From Anaerofustis stercorihominis DSM 17244 (GTDB lineage: Bacteria > Bacillota > Clostridia > Eubacteriales > Anaerofustaceae): DNA of 64,000 bases. Made by a program: the position numbers and the translations under genes. Where the stretch lies: NCBI RefSeq assembly GCF_000154825.1, contig NZ_DS560019.1, positions 744,001 through 808,000 of the forward strand, in the 5' to 3' direction. Position 1 is the stretch's first letter. The number at the start of each line of letters is the position of its first letter. Positions 1-8,344 of this stretch are shown in pieces. The notes under the pieces are model-generated. The model was not told the origin of the DNA. It was given only the letters and a program-made list of their open reading frames with translations, and ran no database searches.

Positions 1-764
1 TTTTTAATGAGTTCTTTTATCGCTTCTATAGCAACTTTGATTACTTCGTCGGTATCGTGAACTTGGATATTTTCCAGTCCTGCTTTTTCTCTTTCCTGAT
101 TTGCTATTGCAAGAAAGCATGCGCCGCATCTTACTTTAAGATAGCTTGCTACTATAAATAATGCAGCTCCTTCCATTTCACTTGCTTTACATCCCAGTTT
201 GCACCAAGCTTCCCATTTGGATAATAATTCATCTTTATTTGGGAGAGTCTCCGGTCTGTGCTGTCCGTAAAATGCGTCCTTACTTTGAACCACACCTATA
301 TGGTTTCTCATACCCAGTTTATCTGCTGCATTCTTTAAGGCAGTCATTATTTCAAAATCGGCAACCGCAGGATATTCTATAGGTGCATATTCTTTGCTCG
401 TTCCTTCAAATCTAATTGCAGAACTTGCAATGACCATATCTCCCCCTATTACATTTAAATCCATACCTCCGCACGTACCTACTCTTATGAACGTATCGGC
501 TCCGCATGCAACTAATTCTTCCATTGCTATTGCCGCAGACGGTCCGCCGATTCCCGTAGAAGTGACGGATACCTTTTCTCCGTTAATAAAACCTGTGTAA
601 GTGACGAATTCTCTCGAATCGGCTATCAGCTTAGGATCGTCAAAATATTTTGCTATTTCTTTACATCTCTTTGGATCTCCGGGAAGAAGGACATACTTAC
701 CGACTTCTCCTTTTCCCACTCCTATATGATATTGTTTTCCGCTTCCTTCAGCATAATCTATCAT
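1..764 (-). CDS. udp: Uridine phosphorylase (3' end cut by window edge)
   Basis: Nucleoside phosphorylase that splits uridine with phosphate into uracil and ribose-1-phosphate in the cytoplasm (pyrimidine salvage). I translated this frame from the reverse strand. It starts MIDYAEGSG at 764, with AGGAG seven bases upstream. The phosphate-binding GDPKR motif lies near residue 30, then GIGGPS, VRVGTCGG-like and SEMEGAALF segments typical of the NP-I family. 254 codons are present, about the full family length (E. coli Udp is 253 residues), so only a few codons are lost at the left edge. The LOG gene lies 10 bases upstream on the same strand, so the two are probably cotranscribed. The best match is uridine phosphorylase; a broader nucleoside phosphorylase is possible. 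Confidence 0.88.
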   Translation of the reverse strand, partial: MIDYAEGSGKQYHIGVGKGEVGKYVLLPGDPKRCKEIAKYFDDPKLIADSREFVTYTGFINGEKVSVTSTGIGGPSAAIAMEELVACGADTFIRVGTCGGMDLNVIGGDMVIASSAIRFEGTSKEYAPIEYPAVADFEIMTALKNAADKLGMRNHIGVVQSKDAFYGQHRPETLPNKDELLSKWEAWCKLGCKASEMEGAALFIVASYLKVRCGACFLAIANQEREKAGLENIQVHDTDEVIKVAIEAIKELIK

Positions 765-774
765 TATAATTCTC

Positions 775-1314
775 CTATTTATTATTTTCTATGTAATCGA
801 ATGTTTCTTTGATATTATCCGTTATACAAAATAAATCAAATATTTTTTCTCCCATCATTCCCTTATTTAAAAGCATTTTCATGAATGATATAATTTCGTT
901 AAAAAATCCGTCTGTATTAAAAAGTACTATAGGTTTATTTAACACATTTTTACTTGCTAAAACAAGTATTTCAAAGAATTCATCCAATGTACCTATTCCT
1001 CCCGGAAGGATTATAAATCCATCGGATATTTCTTCCATATAGTGTTTTCTCTCACTCATATTCTTCTTTGAAATCAAGTCCGTACATTCTTTATAAACAT
1101 AACTTTCCATATCGGAGTCATCTAAAATAACGCCAATGATTTTTTTATTATTGTTATGAACTTCTTTTGCTAATTGACCTAGAAGTCCGTTTTTCCCTCC
1201 GCCGTAAACCAGCGTATGATTTCTTATGCAAAGTTCTTTTGCTATATTTGTTGATAAGTTTAATAACTTCTCATCTTGATTTTTGCTGTATGAACCGTAA
1301 ATACATATATTCAT
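775..1314 (-). CDS. LOG family protein (TIGR00730)
   Basis: Rossmann-fold protein of the lysine-decarboxylase-like LOG family. Characterised members are nucleoside 5'-monophosphate phosphoribohydrolases that release a free base. The fingerprint [12 protein letters not shown] is at about residues 103-114, and a [10 protein letters not shown] nucleotide-binding loop is near residue 37. Length (179 aa) is normal. AGGTG precedes the start. It sits directly upstream of uridine phosphorylase on the same strand, so a role in nucleotide or base salvage is plausible. That role is inferred from context; the family assignment is firm. Confidence 0.88.
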   Translation of the reverse strand: MNICIYGSYSKNQDEKLLNLSTNIAKELCIRNHTLVYGGGKNGLLGQLAKEVHNNNKKIIGVILDDSDMESYVYKECTDLISKKNMSERKHYMEEISDGFIILPGGIGTLDEFFEILVLASKNVLNKPIVLFNTDGFFNEIISFMKMLLNKGMMGEKIFDLFCITDNIKETFDYIENNK

Positions 1315-1480
1315 TTTATATCACCTGCTGTTTTTTATTATATTATAACATATATTTATTTTTATGTTGAAAGTCATATTACTTAAATATTTTATTGTTA
1401 TATTTTTAGTTATTAAAAAATAATACTTATAAGTTATGTTATTATATATAAAATGTGATATTGAGAAACGGAGAGAAAAT

Positions 1481-2407
1481 ATGAAGGGAAAAGTTATATG
1501 TAATATAGAGGATTTATTTATTCCTATATATGAAAGTTTAAAGTTACTCATAGGATGTGAGGTAGTATTTATTTATAATAATAATAAACATACTTTATCC
1601 TTGGTCGGAGATGATAACGGGAGTACAAGGGAAATATGTGATTTTTATTTGGATGATAAAAAATTTAATTCACTTGAAGAGTTGAAAAAGTATGGTATTA
1701 TCGACGGGGAGTATTTACTTGATATTAAAGAAAAAATCGAAGTTGTTTCAATAGATGATGAACCTGCTGTAGGTTATATCCCATATACTGAATTTATTGT
1801 CGGGAATGATAAATTAAAGGATAAAAACAAAAAATATAAGAAAAAATATGATAATCGTAAACCTATATTTATTTCTAAAGCTTCGCTTTTTATAAACTCT
1901 GTTAAAGATTTATTTTTAGCTCTTTTAGTTATTATTATAACAATATTAATATTTATGACTATCGTTGGAGTAATAAACTTAAATAAAACCGGACTTGGCT
2001 TAATGGATTTTATATATATGTGGTTGATTTTAATTATTATGTTTTTATGTCTGATGTTATTTTGTTCTCTGCGTTCAATTAAATCTATCATATACATTAT
2101 TAATCAGGAGAAAGAATTTAATATAAATTTCAATGATTATTTTAAGGATAAATATTTAGGTAAAGATTTGATTTATAAAACCGACGACTGGTTTATAGGT
2201 ATAGGTAGTACAGGGTTTATAGCTTTTAACAGGAATTATATAAGTAAAATATCGGCAATAAAAAAAGAAGGTACGCTGGGAAATCATAAGACTTTTACAG
2301 TTAAAGTCACAGATAATAAAGATAAAGTATTTAAGCTAAAGTTTAATTATTTGGAAGAGCCTCTGGTAAATGATTTTAAAAAGTGGTATTTAAAAAAAGA
2401 CAGATGA
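1481..2407 (+). CDS. Membrane protein of unknown function, two TM helices and PH-like C terminus
   Basis: I do not recognise this family. The start MKGKVICNI at 1481 is chosen because GGAGAG lies just upstream; the frame stays open to 1436 without a better site. It gives 308 residues. The N-terminal ~125 residues are soluble, then a basic linker, two hydrophobic helices near residues 140-165 and 175-200, and a C-terminal ~100-residue beta-rich part with alternating strands that resembles bacterial PH-like domains (weak inference). It carries an F-N-SLEEL segment also seen in the broken gene at 4317. It ends at a bidirectional terminator shared with the convergent transporter gene. Confidence 0.7.
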   Translation: MKGKVICNIEDLFIPIYESLKLLIGCEVVFIYNNNKHTLSLVGDDNGSTREICDFYLDDKKFNSLEELKKYGIIDGEYLLDIKEKIEVVSIDDEPAVGYIPYTEFIVGNDKLKDKNKKYKKKYDNRKPIFISKASLFINSVKDLFLALLVIIITILIFMTIVGVINLNKTGLGLMDFIYMWLILIIMFLCLMLFCSLRSIKSIIYIINQEKEFNINFNDYFKDKYLGKDLIYKTDDWFIGIGSTGFIAFNRNYISKISAIKKEGTLGNHKTFTVKVTDNKDKVFKLKFNYLEEPLVNDFKKWYLKKDR

Positions 2408-2420
2408 TTATCTGTCTTTT
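2395..2420. terminator. Bidirectional intrinsic terminator
   Basis: Stem AAAAGACAGAT / ATCTGTCTTTT with loop GATT and A/T tracts on both sides. It sits between two convergent genes and can serve both. Confidence 0.85.
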
Positions 2421-3339
2421 ATAATATATAACATAATATAGGTATGGTAATGAATGAGCATATAGTTGTTATAAATATCCCCTTTGAAGCAAGTTTATAA
2501 TTCCCGTCAAATCTATTGGCAAATATATTTGATATGTTTCCTATAGGCATGGCAAGGACTACGATCGTTATTCCCAAAATCAGTGGATCTGTCAAAATAG
2601 GTTTTAATATGATAAGTGCTAATAAAGGAATTATTATTTGTTTTATAAGTGTATACGGATATAATTTATATTCTTTAAATATTTCTTTTATAGGCATGGT
2701 AGCAAGAGACGAACCTATTAACATCATTGCCAGCGGTGAAGTGATACTGCCTATAGATATAAAAGTATTGCTTATGATCGTCGGAAGTTTAACATTAAGT
2801 AAAAATATTAAAAGAGCCAATATACTTGCAATCATAGCAGGATTTATTATTTCTTTGATATCAAATTTCAGATTTTTTCCTTTATCCATATTGAATAAAT
2901 AGATACCGAGACTATATGCAAATAACCCGAATACCATATTAAACAGACTGCATAAGAATACTGCATTATCACCGAATATGGTTTTTACAACGGGATATCC
3001 CATAAATCCTATGTTTGAAAACACTGTCATAAATAAATACAGTCCAAAATTTTCTTTTTCTACCTTTAGTACCTTATTGAGGATGAAAGCAATAAAGGGA
3101 AGTATTAAATACATAAGGAATGCTATCAATAAAATCGTAAATATCGTACTGTTTTTGTATGGAACTTCGCCGGATGATACCGAGCCTAAAATAAGACAAG
3201 GAGTAGTTACGTTTAAAAGCAATATATTCATTCTCTTTGCAGATCTTATATCTATATATTTTACTTTATAACATATATATCCTGCTCCCATTATTAAAAA
3301 CAATTCTATCATCTGCATAATTATATTGCTTATGTTCAT
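2419..3339 (-). CDS. AEC family transporter (auxin efflux carrier/malate permease type)
   Basis: Integral membrane carrier of the AEC/Mem_trans family. Bacterial members include malate and other organic-acid permeases; the substrate here cannot be read from sequence. 306 residues with about ten hydrophobic helices in two five-helix halves. Family hallmarks are the early NVTTPCLILGS segment and the SPLAMMLIGSSLA segment near residues 200-212. A GGGAG ribosome site precedes the start. A paralogue lies at 19593-20537. The gene stands alone, upstream of a shared terminator. Confidence 0.85.
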   Translation of the reverse strand: MNISNIIMQMIELFLIMGAGYICYKVKYIDIRSAKRMNILLLNVTTPCLILGSVSSGEVPYKNSTIFTILLIAFLMYLILPFIAFILNKVLKVEKENFGLYLFMTVFSNIGFMGYPVVKTIFGDNAVFLCSLFNMVFGLFAYSLGIYLFNMDKGKNLKFDIKEIINPAMIASILALLIFLLNVKLPTIISNTFISIGSITSPLAMMLIGSSLATMPIKEIFKEYKLYPYTLIKQIIIPLLALIILKPILTDPLILGITIVVLAMPIGNISNIFANRFDGNYKLASKGIFITTICSFITIPILCYIL

Positions 3340-3363
3340 AATCTACTCCCTTATTTATTTTTA

Positions 3364-4020
3364 CTACCACATTAGGTTTGATATTATTTCAAATTCAGTT
3401 TGGGACTCGGTTTTCTTTTTCTCCTTATATGGAAAGCTTTTATCGTATTCATTGAATTCTTGTTCATTTATTTCAAAATCTTGACTTTCCATAAATCTAT
3501 ATCCATCCGCATCATTTAGATACCCCTTTTCTAATTCCATAGCGAGAAGGGGAACCGCATTTTTGCCTTCTGCGGTTTTTATGCCATATTTTATACCTAA
3601 AGTAAAACCAAAGTGCTGGTACAGTTTAGGATTTCCATATATTACGATTGCTTTATGAGCAAGTTTTTTAGCTTCAGCTATTGAGTGAATTATTAGCTTG
3701 CTTCCGATACCCTGCATTTTATATTCAGGGATTATACTTACCGGACCAAAGCTTATTATGTTTTTTTCATCATTATTTGATGAAATAAGTTTGGAATGAG
3801 TATATCCTATGTGACCTATGAGTTTATTATTTTTTTCTACTACGAATGCAAGTTCTTTTATATAATCCTTGCTTGAATGAAGTTTGTTTAATATATAATG
3901 TTCAAAACACCCTTCCTGATATACATTAAAAAATGCTTCTCTTGTTATATACTCTGTTTCCTTATAATCTTCTTTGGTTTCTTTTCTAATAATATAATTC
4001 TTTTTCATGTTATTCTTCAT
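3364..4020 (-). CDS. GNAT family N-acetyltransferase (YhbS-like)
   Basis: Predicted acetyl-CoA-dependent N-acetyltransferase; the acceptor is unknown. The early REAFFNVYQEGC segment, the acetyl-CoA loop PEYKMQGIGSKLI (about residues 96-108) and GNPKLYQHFGF (about 130-140) match the YhbS/COG3153 branch. 218 residues. The start is uncertain: MKNNMKK at 4020 has only a weak AAGG upstream, and Met5 is an alternative. A strong promoter, a structured ~155-base leader and a terminator lie immediately upstream (4054-4250), so expression is probably controlled by premature termination. Confidence 0.83.
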   Translation of the reverse strand: MKNNMKKNYIIRKETKEDYKETEYITREAFFNVYQEGCFEHYILNKLHSSKDYIKELAFVVEKNNKLIGHIGYTHSKLISSNNDEKNIISFGPVSIIPEYKMQGIGSKLIIHSIAEAKKLAHKAIVIYGNPKLYQHFGFTLGIKYGIKTAEGKNAVPLLAMELEKGYLNDADGYRFMESQDFEINEQEFNEYDKSFPYKEKKKTESQTEFEIISNLMW

Positions 4021-4053
4021 TTCTTTATTTAACCTTAAATCATATTACCTTAC

Positions 4054-4214
4054 AAAAAAAGACATGATAATACCATGTCCATATCAATAATATTTCGGTA
4101 TTCGTTTGATACTTTTGCAAGATATTAAAACAAAAATAACTACGGTTATCTTAATAAGCTATTAAAACCTTACAGTATCGGTAACAAACAGACACCACCT
4201 TTTCTGTTTTATAT
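4054..4214 (-). ncRNA. Structured leader RNA or sRNA ending in an intrinsic terminator
   Basis: Reading leftwards from a good promoter, the RNA folds as a long hairpin: GGUGU (4192-4196) with AUACC (4097-4101), GUUUG (4185-4189) with CAAAC (4104-4108), GAUACU (4174-4179) with AGUAUC (4108-4113), then GUAAG with CUUGC, capped by an AUAAC-CGUA-GUUAU hairpin. It is followed by a terminator GACAUG-loop-CAUGUC plus seven U (4054-4079), 33 bases before the GNAT start. AAUACC (4097-4102) can instead pair with GGUAUU (4069-4074) in the terminator, which gives a competing antiterminator. I do not recognise a known riboswitch class. A stand-alone sRNA, including a 6S-like RNA, is the alternative. Confidence 0.5.
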
Positions 4215-4220
4215 AAATGA

Positions 4221-4250
4221 ATTATATCATAGATTTTTAATTTATGGCAA
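4221..4250 (-). promoter_or_regulatory. Sigma-A-type promoter for the leader/GNAT gene
   Basis: -35 TTGCCA (4245-4250) and -10 TATAAT (4221-4226) with an 18-base spacer. Predicted start is near 4214, immediately before the structured leader. Confidence 0.6.
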
Positions 4251-4316
4251 TCTTATTTATTTGATAAAAACTTATAAAGATTATATAATAAATTAAATAA
4301 GTATAAGGAGAATTAA

Positions 4317-4508
4317 TTGAAAGAGTTTTTGTTTCCTGTTTTTAATATAGACGAGTTATGCAGATACAATTCGTCAAATATAAAAGATTTTATAAATGAC
4401 TGTGACGGAAAAAACTTCAAATCATTGGAAGAGATTTCTTTTATCGGTAATATGATTGCTTTTTTTATTATTTTTTTTAATGCAGATAATATTAACTTTT
4501 ATATGTAA
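4317..4508 (+). pseudogene. N-terminal fragment of a frameshifted membrane protein gene
   Basis: A TTG start at 4317 has a good AAGGAG six bases upstream (4305-4310), and the frame runs 63 codons. After GNMIAFFIIFF it leaves the hydrophobic pattern and stops at 4508, while the hydrophobic reading continues in the +1 frame (4456-5553). The switch falls in two T runs (seven T at 4460-4466, eight T at 4471-4478). Removing one T fuses the frames into a coherent first transmembrane helix. This is probably the true 5' end of the next entry. A sequencing error, a real mutation or slippage would all look like this. Confidence 0.6.
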
Positions 4509-5553
4509 ATTATATTTTGGTGTTTTCCCTTGGATACTGTTTTTTATATCCTTACTTTTATATATCGTGTATGCTGTTACTTTTTATAAATATAAAAAAG
4601 ATATGACAAATAGTTTATTTGGATTTAGATCTAAGATCATGGCAAGTATGCTTGTATCGAGTATATTTTTAGGGATAAGCAATATCTTATGTATGTTATT
4701 TATTAAAAATCATTTTTATTTAATGACATTACCTATAATATTAACCATTTCTTTATTATTTGTTTTAATATTTTATAGAATATCATCGAAGTTTTATTAT
4801 CAGTTTTTTACAGATGGAAAAATGAATATAAAATTCTATATATTCGTAGCTTTAGCTCTTATACTATTTTTACCATTGTATTTTTTAATCCCTAATTGGT
4901 TTTGCATTATCGCATTGATATTTTCATATTTTTGTTTATTTGTCAGTGTACCTATCAGTATATGTAATTATAGGTATTACGAAGAATTTGCCAATATTTA
5001 TAAGTCTTATATAAATAACGATAGAGTAGAGAGTATTAAAGATTTATCTGATATCAAAGGTAAAAAGTTCAGACATATGTGGAGCCTTGGTTTTTATGTA
5101 GTTATGACACCCCTTGCTCTATCGATTTCTATAATGTGTATGATTTGGCTTTTTGATATTAAATATATAGGTATACTGCTTATGTTTATACTAGCATTTG
5201 TTTTTGTTATACCTTTGGTAATATTAAATTATTTATATTTGGGAAAAATAAATATAGTAGCTGATGAAGAGGGAATAAGCACACTGAGAGAATATACAAA
5301 ATGGCAGGATATAAGCTCCGTTCATTATGTCGCGGCGTCATATAGTAAAATCAGTTATTCACCGAATAAAATATATATTTATACTTACAAAGGTGAAACT
5401 ATAGAAATAAAAAAAGGCTCGTATTTATTTCTTATTTATTTAAAAAAATATCATCCGGATATAGTTACTACAAATGAAGGATTAAAATCATATTTTTCTA
5501 TAGGAATTATAATAGGGGTAGTTCTTGGTGTAATATTTAAATTTATAAAATAG
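4456..5553 (+). CDS. Polytopic membrane protein of unknown function (main part, frameshifted 5' end)
   Basis: I do not recognise this family. The frame carries about eight hydrophobic helices over ~300 residues, followed by a soluble C-terminal stretch of ~70 residues with alternating strands that resembles a PH-like domain, and a final short helix. There is no ribosome site near its own possible starts (TTG at 4456, ATG at 4480), whereas the fragment at 4317 has one. The intact gene would therefore be 4317-5553 with a one-base correction in the T runs. The overall plan (helices plus PH-like tail) recalls the proteins at 1481 and 6482. Confidence 0.6.
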   Translation: MLFLLFFLMQIILTFICKLYFGVFPWILFFISLLLYIVYAVTFYKYKKDMTNSLFGFRSKIMASMLVSSIFLGISNILCMLFIKNHFYLMTLPIILTISLLFVLIFYRISSKFYYQFFTDGKMNIKFYIFVALALILFLPLYFLIPNWFCIIALIFSYFCLFVSVPISICNYRYYEEFANIYKSYINNDRVESIKDLSDIKGKKFRHMWSLGFYVVMTPLALSISIMCMIWLFDIKYIGILLMFILAFVFVIPLVILNYLYLGKINIVADEEGISTLREYTKWQDISSVHYVAASYSKISYSPNKIYIYTYKGETIEIKKGSYLFLIYLKKYHPDIVTTNEGLKSYFSIGIIIGVVLGVIFKFIK

Positions 5554-5580
5554 AAAAGCAGGTATAGTTTACCTGCTTTT
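5554..5580. terminator. Bidirectional intrinsic terminator
   Basis: Stem AAAAGCAGGTA / TACCTGCTTTT with a five-base loop, between convergent genes. Confidence 0.85.
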
Positions 5581-5585
5581 ATTTG

Positions 5586-6452
5586 TTATTTATCTATATC
5601 TATTATTTCATATTCTCTTGAACCTATGCCAATTTCACTTGCTGCTTTAATAGTTAAAAGTCCGTTCCTTGATTCTATTCTTTCTATTAAATCTTTTTTC
5701 CCTTCATCTTCACTGTTATATACCAAATCTACACATGCCTGATCGAGCGCAACGGGATCGAGAGATGATAATATACCAATATCTTTGATTTTAGGATCTT
5801 CCGCTACTGCACAGCAGTCGCAGTCTACAGACATATTGCACATTACATTTATAAATGCAATATTATCTTTTTCATAATCCATTATGGATTTTGCCGAATC
5901 TGCCATTGAAATCAAGAAAGAGTCATGATCGGCTTTAAACATATCTTCAAAAGTACCGCCTCCGTGAATATATGCTTTTCCTTTGCTTGAAGCTATACCT
6001 ATGGAAATATTTTTCAGTGCTCCGCCGTATCCACCCATAGGATGACCTTTAAAATGAGAAAGGACAAGTAATGAGTCGTAATTTTCTAAGTTTTTGCCCA
6101 CATAATTCTTATCAAGGATCTTTCCGCCTCTGACAGGGATTTTAATATCTTCATTTTCGTCCATTATGTCTACTTTAAACATTTCACTCCATCCATGTTC
6201 TTTCATGGTTTCCCAGTGTGCTTTTGTAGTATTTCTTTTCCCTTCATATGCAGTATTGCATTCAACGACCGTACCGTCTACATAATCGATTATGTCCTTC
6301 ATAAATTGCGGTCTTAAGAAGTTTTGATTTCCGACTTCGCCGCTATGGACTTTTACCGCAATATTTCCTTTTAATTCTCTGCCCATAACTTTGTACATTT
6401 CCACCATTTTTTCAGGTGTGATTTTTTTTGTGAAATAGACTTTGCTTTTCAT
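5586..6452 (-). CDS. DUF362 domain-containing protein
   Basis: 288 residues, matching the DUF362 family from near the N terminus (KVYFTKKITPEKM) through the conserved LVLSHFKGHPMGGYGGALKNISIG core at about residues 129-152. Cysteines at about 206-215 (NMSVDCDCC) could bind a metal, but no full 4Fe-4S ferredoxin pair is present, unlike longer DUF362 proteins. The biochemical function of the family is not established. It is downstream of the membrane protein at 6482 with a 29-base gap, so cotranscription is likely. Confidence 0.8.
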   Translation of the reverse strand: MKSKVYFTKKITPEKMVEMYKVMGRELKGNIAVKVHSGEVGNQNFLRPQFMKDIIDYVDGTVVECNTAYEGKRNTTKAHWETMKEHGWSEMFKVDIMDENEDIKIPVRGGKILDKNYVGKNLENYDSLLVLSHFKGHPMGGYGGALKNISIGIASSKGKAYIHGGGTFEDMFKADHDSFLISMADSAKSIMDYEKDNIAFINVMCNMSVDCDCCAVAEDPKIKDIGILSSLDPVALDQACVDLVYNSEDEGKKDLIERIESRNGLLTIKAASEIGIGSREYEIIDIDK

Positions 6453-6481
6453 TTTATTTACCTCTTTTTGTCTGTTATATT

Positions 6482-7453
6482 TTAATTATACATTTCAAGT
6501 CTTTTAAAAACCGATAATAATTCATCAAAATTATCATAACTTTTGGGAATTACTATTTTTCTTTTATATGTACTTTCATCTTCTCTTTTAAGTTTTAAGA
6601 TGAGTTTGCAGTTATTTTTATTAATAGATAATTTTTCTACAGAATTTATTTCCTGTCCGTATGTATATATGTTTCCTGAAGACATAATGTTTTCAATGAT
6701 ATGGTTTTTATCTATTTTATTTATGATTTCAGCATTTTGTTTGCTGTTAAATATGTAGCTTATAATAGCTAATATATTACTTATAGTTCCCGTGCTTACT
6801 ATATTGATTTTGGTACGACTTTTAAATTCTCTTGAATTATAATCAAATAAATATAATTTTTTATTTTTATCCATTGCAAATGTTAAAAGCATGGAATTTA
6901 TAAGAATTCCTATTTTAAATGATAATGATACTAAAACTATACCAAATAAAATCACTGTAAAACATGATATTATGTTTCTTATCTCTTTCGGTAAGTATAT
7001 TAAGGAAAAAAAGGTGAATCCAATTAAAAGAATAACAGCAACAAGTAACATAATAAAGAGATAAATAATTCCGTATTTTATATAATCTTTGGGTGCGTAA
7101 TCATTATATTTCCCAATATGTATATCATTATCCTTTATAAATACTTGATTATTGATATTTTTTATGTTATCTGAATTTTTGTCAGAGTGACTTATTTTAT
7201 ATTCACTTTTATCATAGATTATATTTTCTTCTTTACTATTTTTTTTGACTAATTTTATACCTAATATTAAAAGGTAAATAAAAATGATAATAGATATTAT
7301 ACAAAAAGCAAATACACTTAAACCACCATCAATACTCCCAAATTCAAAGTATTTCAGCAATTCATTTATAATCATAAAAGTAAATAATAAAATGCCCAGA
7401 CTGCTTAAACATATCAATAAAACTCCACTAAGCTTTTTAAAATAGCTCAACAC
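6482..7453 (-). CDS. Four-helix membrane protein of unknown function
   Basis: I do not recognise this protein. The start is TTG at 7453, chosen because GAGGAG lies seven bases upstream; an in-frame GTG one codon earlier would be too close. Of 323 residues, hydrophobic helices lie near 8-30, 43-66, 126-152 and 158-185. The rest is a charged linker (67-120) and a soluble C-terminal ~130 residues ending in strand-rich sequence. A MerR-type promoter (7609-7639) points at this gene from ~155 bases upstream. It could share an origin with the genes at 1481 and 4317, which combine helices with a beta-rich tail, but similarity by eye is weak. Confidence 0.65.
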   Translation of the reverse strand: MLSYFKKLSGVLLICLSSLGILLFTFMIINELLKYFEFGSIDGGLSVFAFCIISIIIFIYLLILGIKLVKKNSKEENIIYDKSEYKISHSDKNSDNIKNINNQVFIKDNDIHIGKYNDYAPKDYIKYGIIYLFIMLLVAVILLIGFTFFSLIYLPKEIRNIISCFTVILFGIVLVSLSFKIGILINSMLLTFAMDKNKKLYLFDYNSREFKSRTKINIVSTGTISNILAIISYIFNSKQNAEIINKIDKNHIIENIMSSGNIYTYGQEINSVEKLSINKNNCKLILKLKREDESTYKRKIVIPKSYDNFDELLSVFKRLEMYN

Positions 7454-7608
7454 TAATCTCCTCTAAAATACAAAAATACTTTATATGGTAATTCTATCAT
7501 AATATTTTTATAATTATTTTAGGTATCTTTATTATTTGACTGAATATATTGATATGGCTGTCTAATTACATTTTTGTTTCTCAAGATGTAAATACTTATT
7601 ATAGTAAT

Positions 7609-7639
7609 ATTTTACCACTTGGAGTTAACTCCAAGTCAA
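7609..7639 (-). promoter_or_regulatory. MerR-type promoter with perfect dyad operator
   Basis: -35 TTGACT (7634-7639), -10 TAAAAT (7609-7614) and a 19-base spacer filled by the palindrome CTTGGAGTTAACTCCAAG. Long-spacer promoters with a dyad between the elements are the hallmark of MerR-family control. It reads leftwards, towards the gene at 6482-7453. Confidence 0.65.
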
Positions 7640-7656
7640 GCAAAATATTATTAATC

Positions 7657-8208
7657 TTAATCTAATTTTTTAATTATTTTTGCAGGGTTTCCAACAACCG
7701 CACAATTATCCGGAACATCTTTTGTTACAACCGAGCCCGCACCTACTATTGCATTTTCTCCGATTGTGACACCGGGTAATATAGTACTCTCTGAACCGAT
7801 CCATGCACCTTTTTTGATATGTACGGTTTTGCATATACAAATATTTCTTTCATAATGGTCATGGTTTACTGTCAATATTGTTACTTTCGGTGCTATTTGA
7901 ACATCGTCGTCTATGATTATCCCGCCGGCAGCTGAACCGACAAAACTATGATTGATAAATACGCCCTTTCCTAATTTGGTTTGATTTCCGAAATCAAGCT
8001 GAAATGGTGTTAGGATTCTTTTGGTATCCATAGAATCATTGAATATTTCTTCAAATATAGAATTTATATCACCATCGGGTCTAATATTATTAACATCAAA
8101 ACATAAACATCTTGTTCTCATCATTTCATCTACAGCAGGTTTAAAATAATCTGCATGTAAATCAACTCTTTCTGCATTTCTTAACATTTTAAATACATCT
8201 TTTTTCAT
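7657..8208 (-). CDS. Sugar/maltose O-acetyltransferase-like hexapeptide protein
   Basis: Left-handed beta-helix acetyltransferase of the maltose/galactoside acetyltransferase group (acetyl-CoA donor, sugar acceptor). The start at 8208 is chosen because AAGGAG lies just upstream; the open frame extends 60 codons further without a ribosome site. 183 residues is the normal length. An N-terminal helical cap is followed by hexapeptide repeats ([24 protein letters not shown]). The catalytic His is in the TVNHDHYER segment near residue 120, and the terminal coil ends with [22 protein letters not shown]. It is preceded by a MerR-type promoter at 8234-8264, so stress or effector induction is likely. 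Confidence 0.88.
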   Translation of the reverse strand: MKKDVFKMLRNAERVDLHADYFKPAVDEMMRTRCLCFDVNNIRPDGDINSIFEEIFNDSMDTKRILTPFQLDFGNQTKLGKGVFINHSFVGSAAGGIIIDDDVQIAPKVTILTVNHDHYERNICICKTVHIKKGAWIGSESTILPGVTIGENAIVGAGSVVTKDVPDNCAVVGNPAKIIKKLD

Positions 8209-8233
8209 TTTATTCACTCTCCTTCGATTTCCA

Positions 8234-8264
8234 ATCTTATCACTTAGAGCTAACTCAAGGTCAA
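8234..8264 (-). promoter_or_regulatory. MerR-type promoter of the acetyltransferase gene
   Basis: -35 TTGACC (8259-8264), -10 TAAGAT (8234-8239) and a 19-base spacer carrying the imperfect dyad CTTGAGTTAGCTCTAAG. It has the same architecture as the site at 7609, 600 bases away, so one MerR-family protein may control both. No merR gene is visible in the window. Confidence 0.65.
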
Positions 8265-8303
8265 GAAAAAAATATAAAAATTTAAAAAAATTATTTTCAC
8301 AAT

Positions 8304-8333
8304 AAAAAAACAGCAGTATAGAACTGCTGTTTA
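8304..8333 (-). terminator. Intrinsic terminator after the YjiH gene
   Basis: Stem ACAGCAGT / ACTGCTGT, with A7 on the plus strand giving the U tract for leftward transcription. Confidence 0.8.
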
Positions 8334-8344
8334 TATTTATATAT

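Noticed and set aside
7620-7640. CTTGGAGTTAACTCCAAG as terminator of the hexapeptide acetyltransferase gene
   Set aside because: No U tract follows in either direction, and it fits a 19-base promoter spacer exactly.
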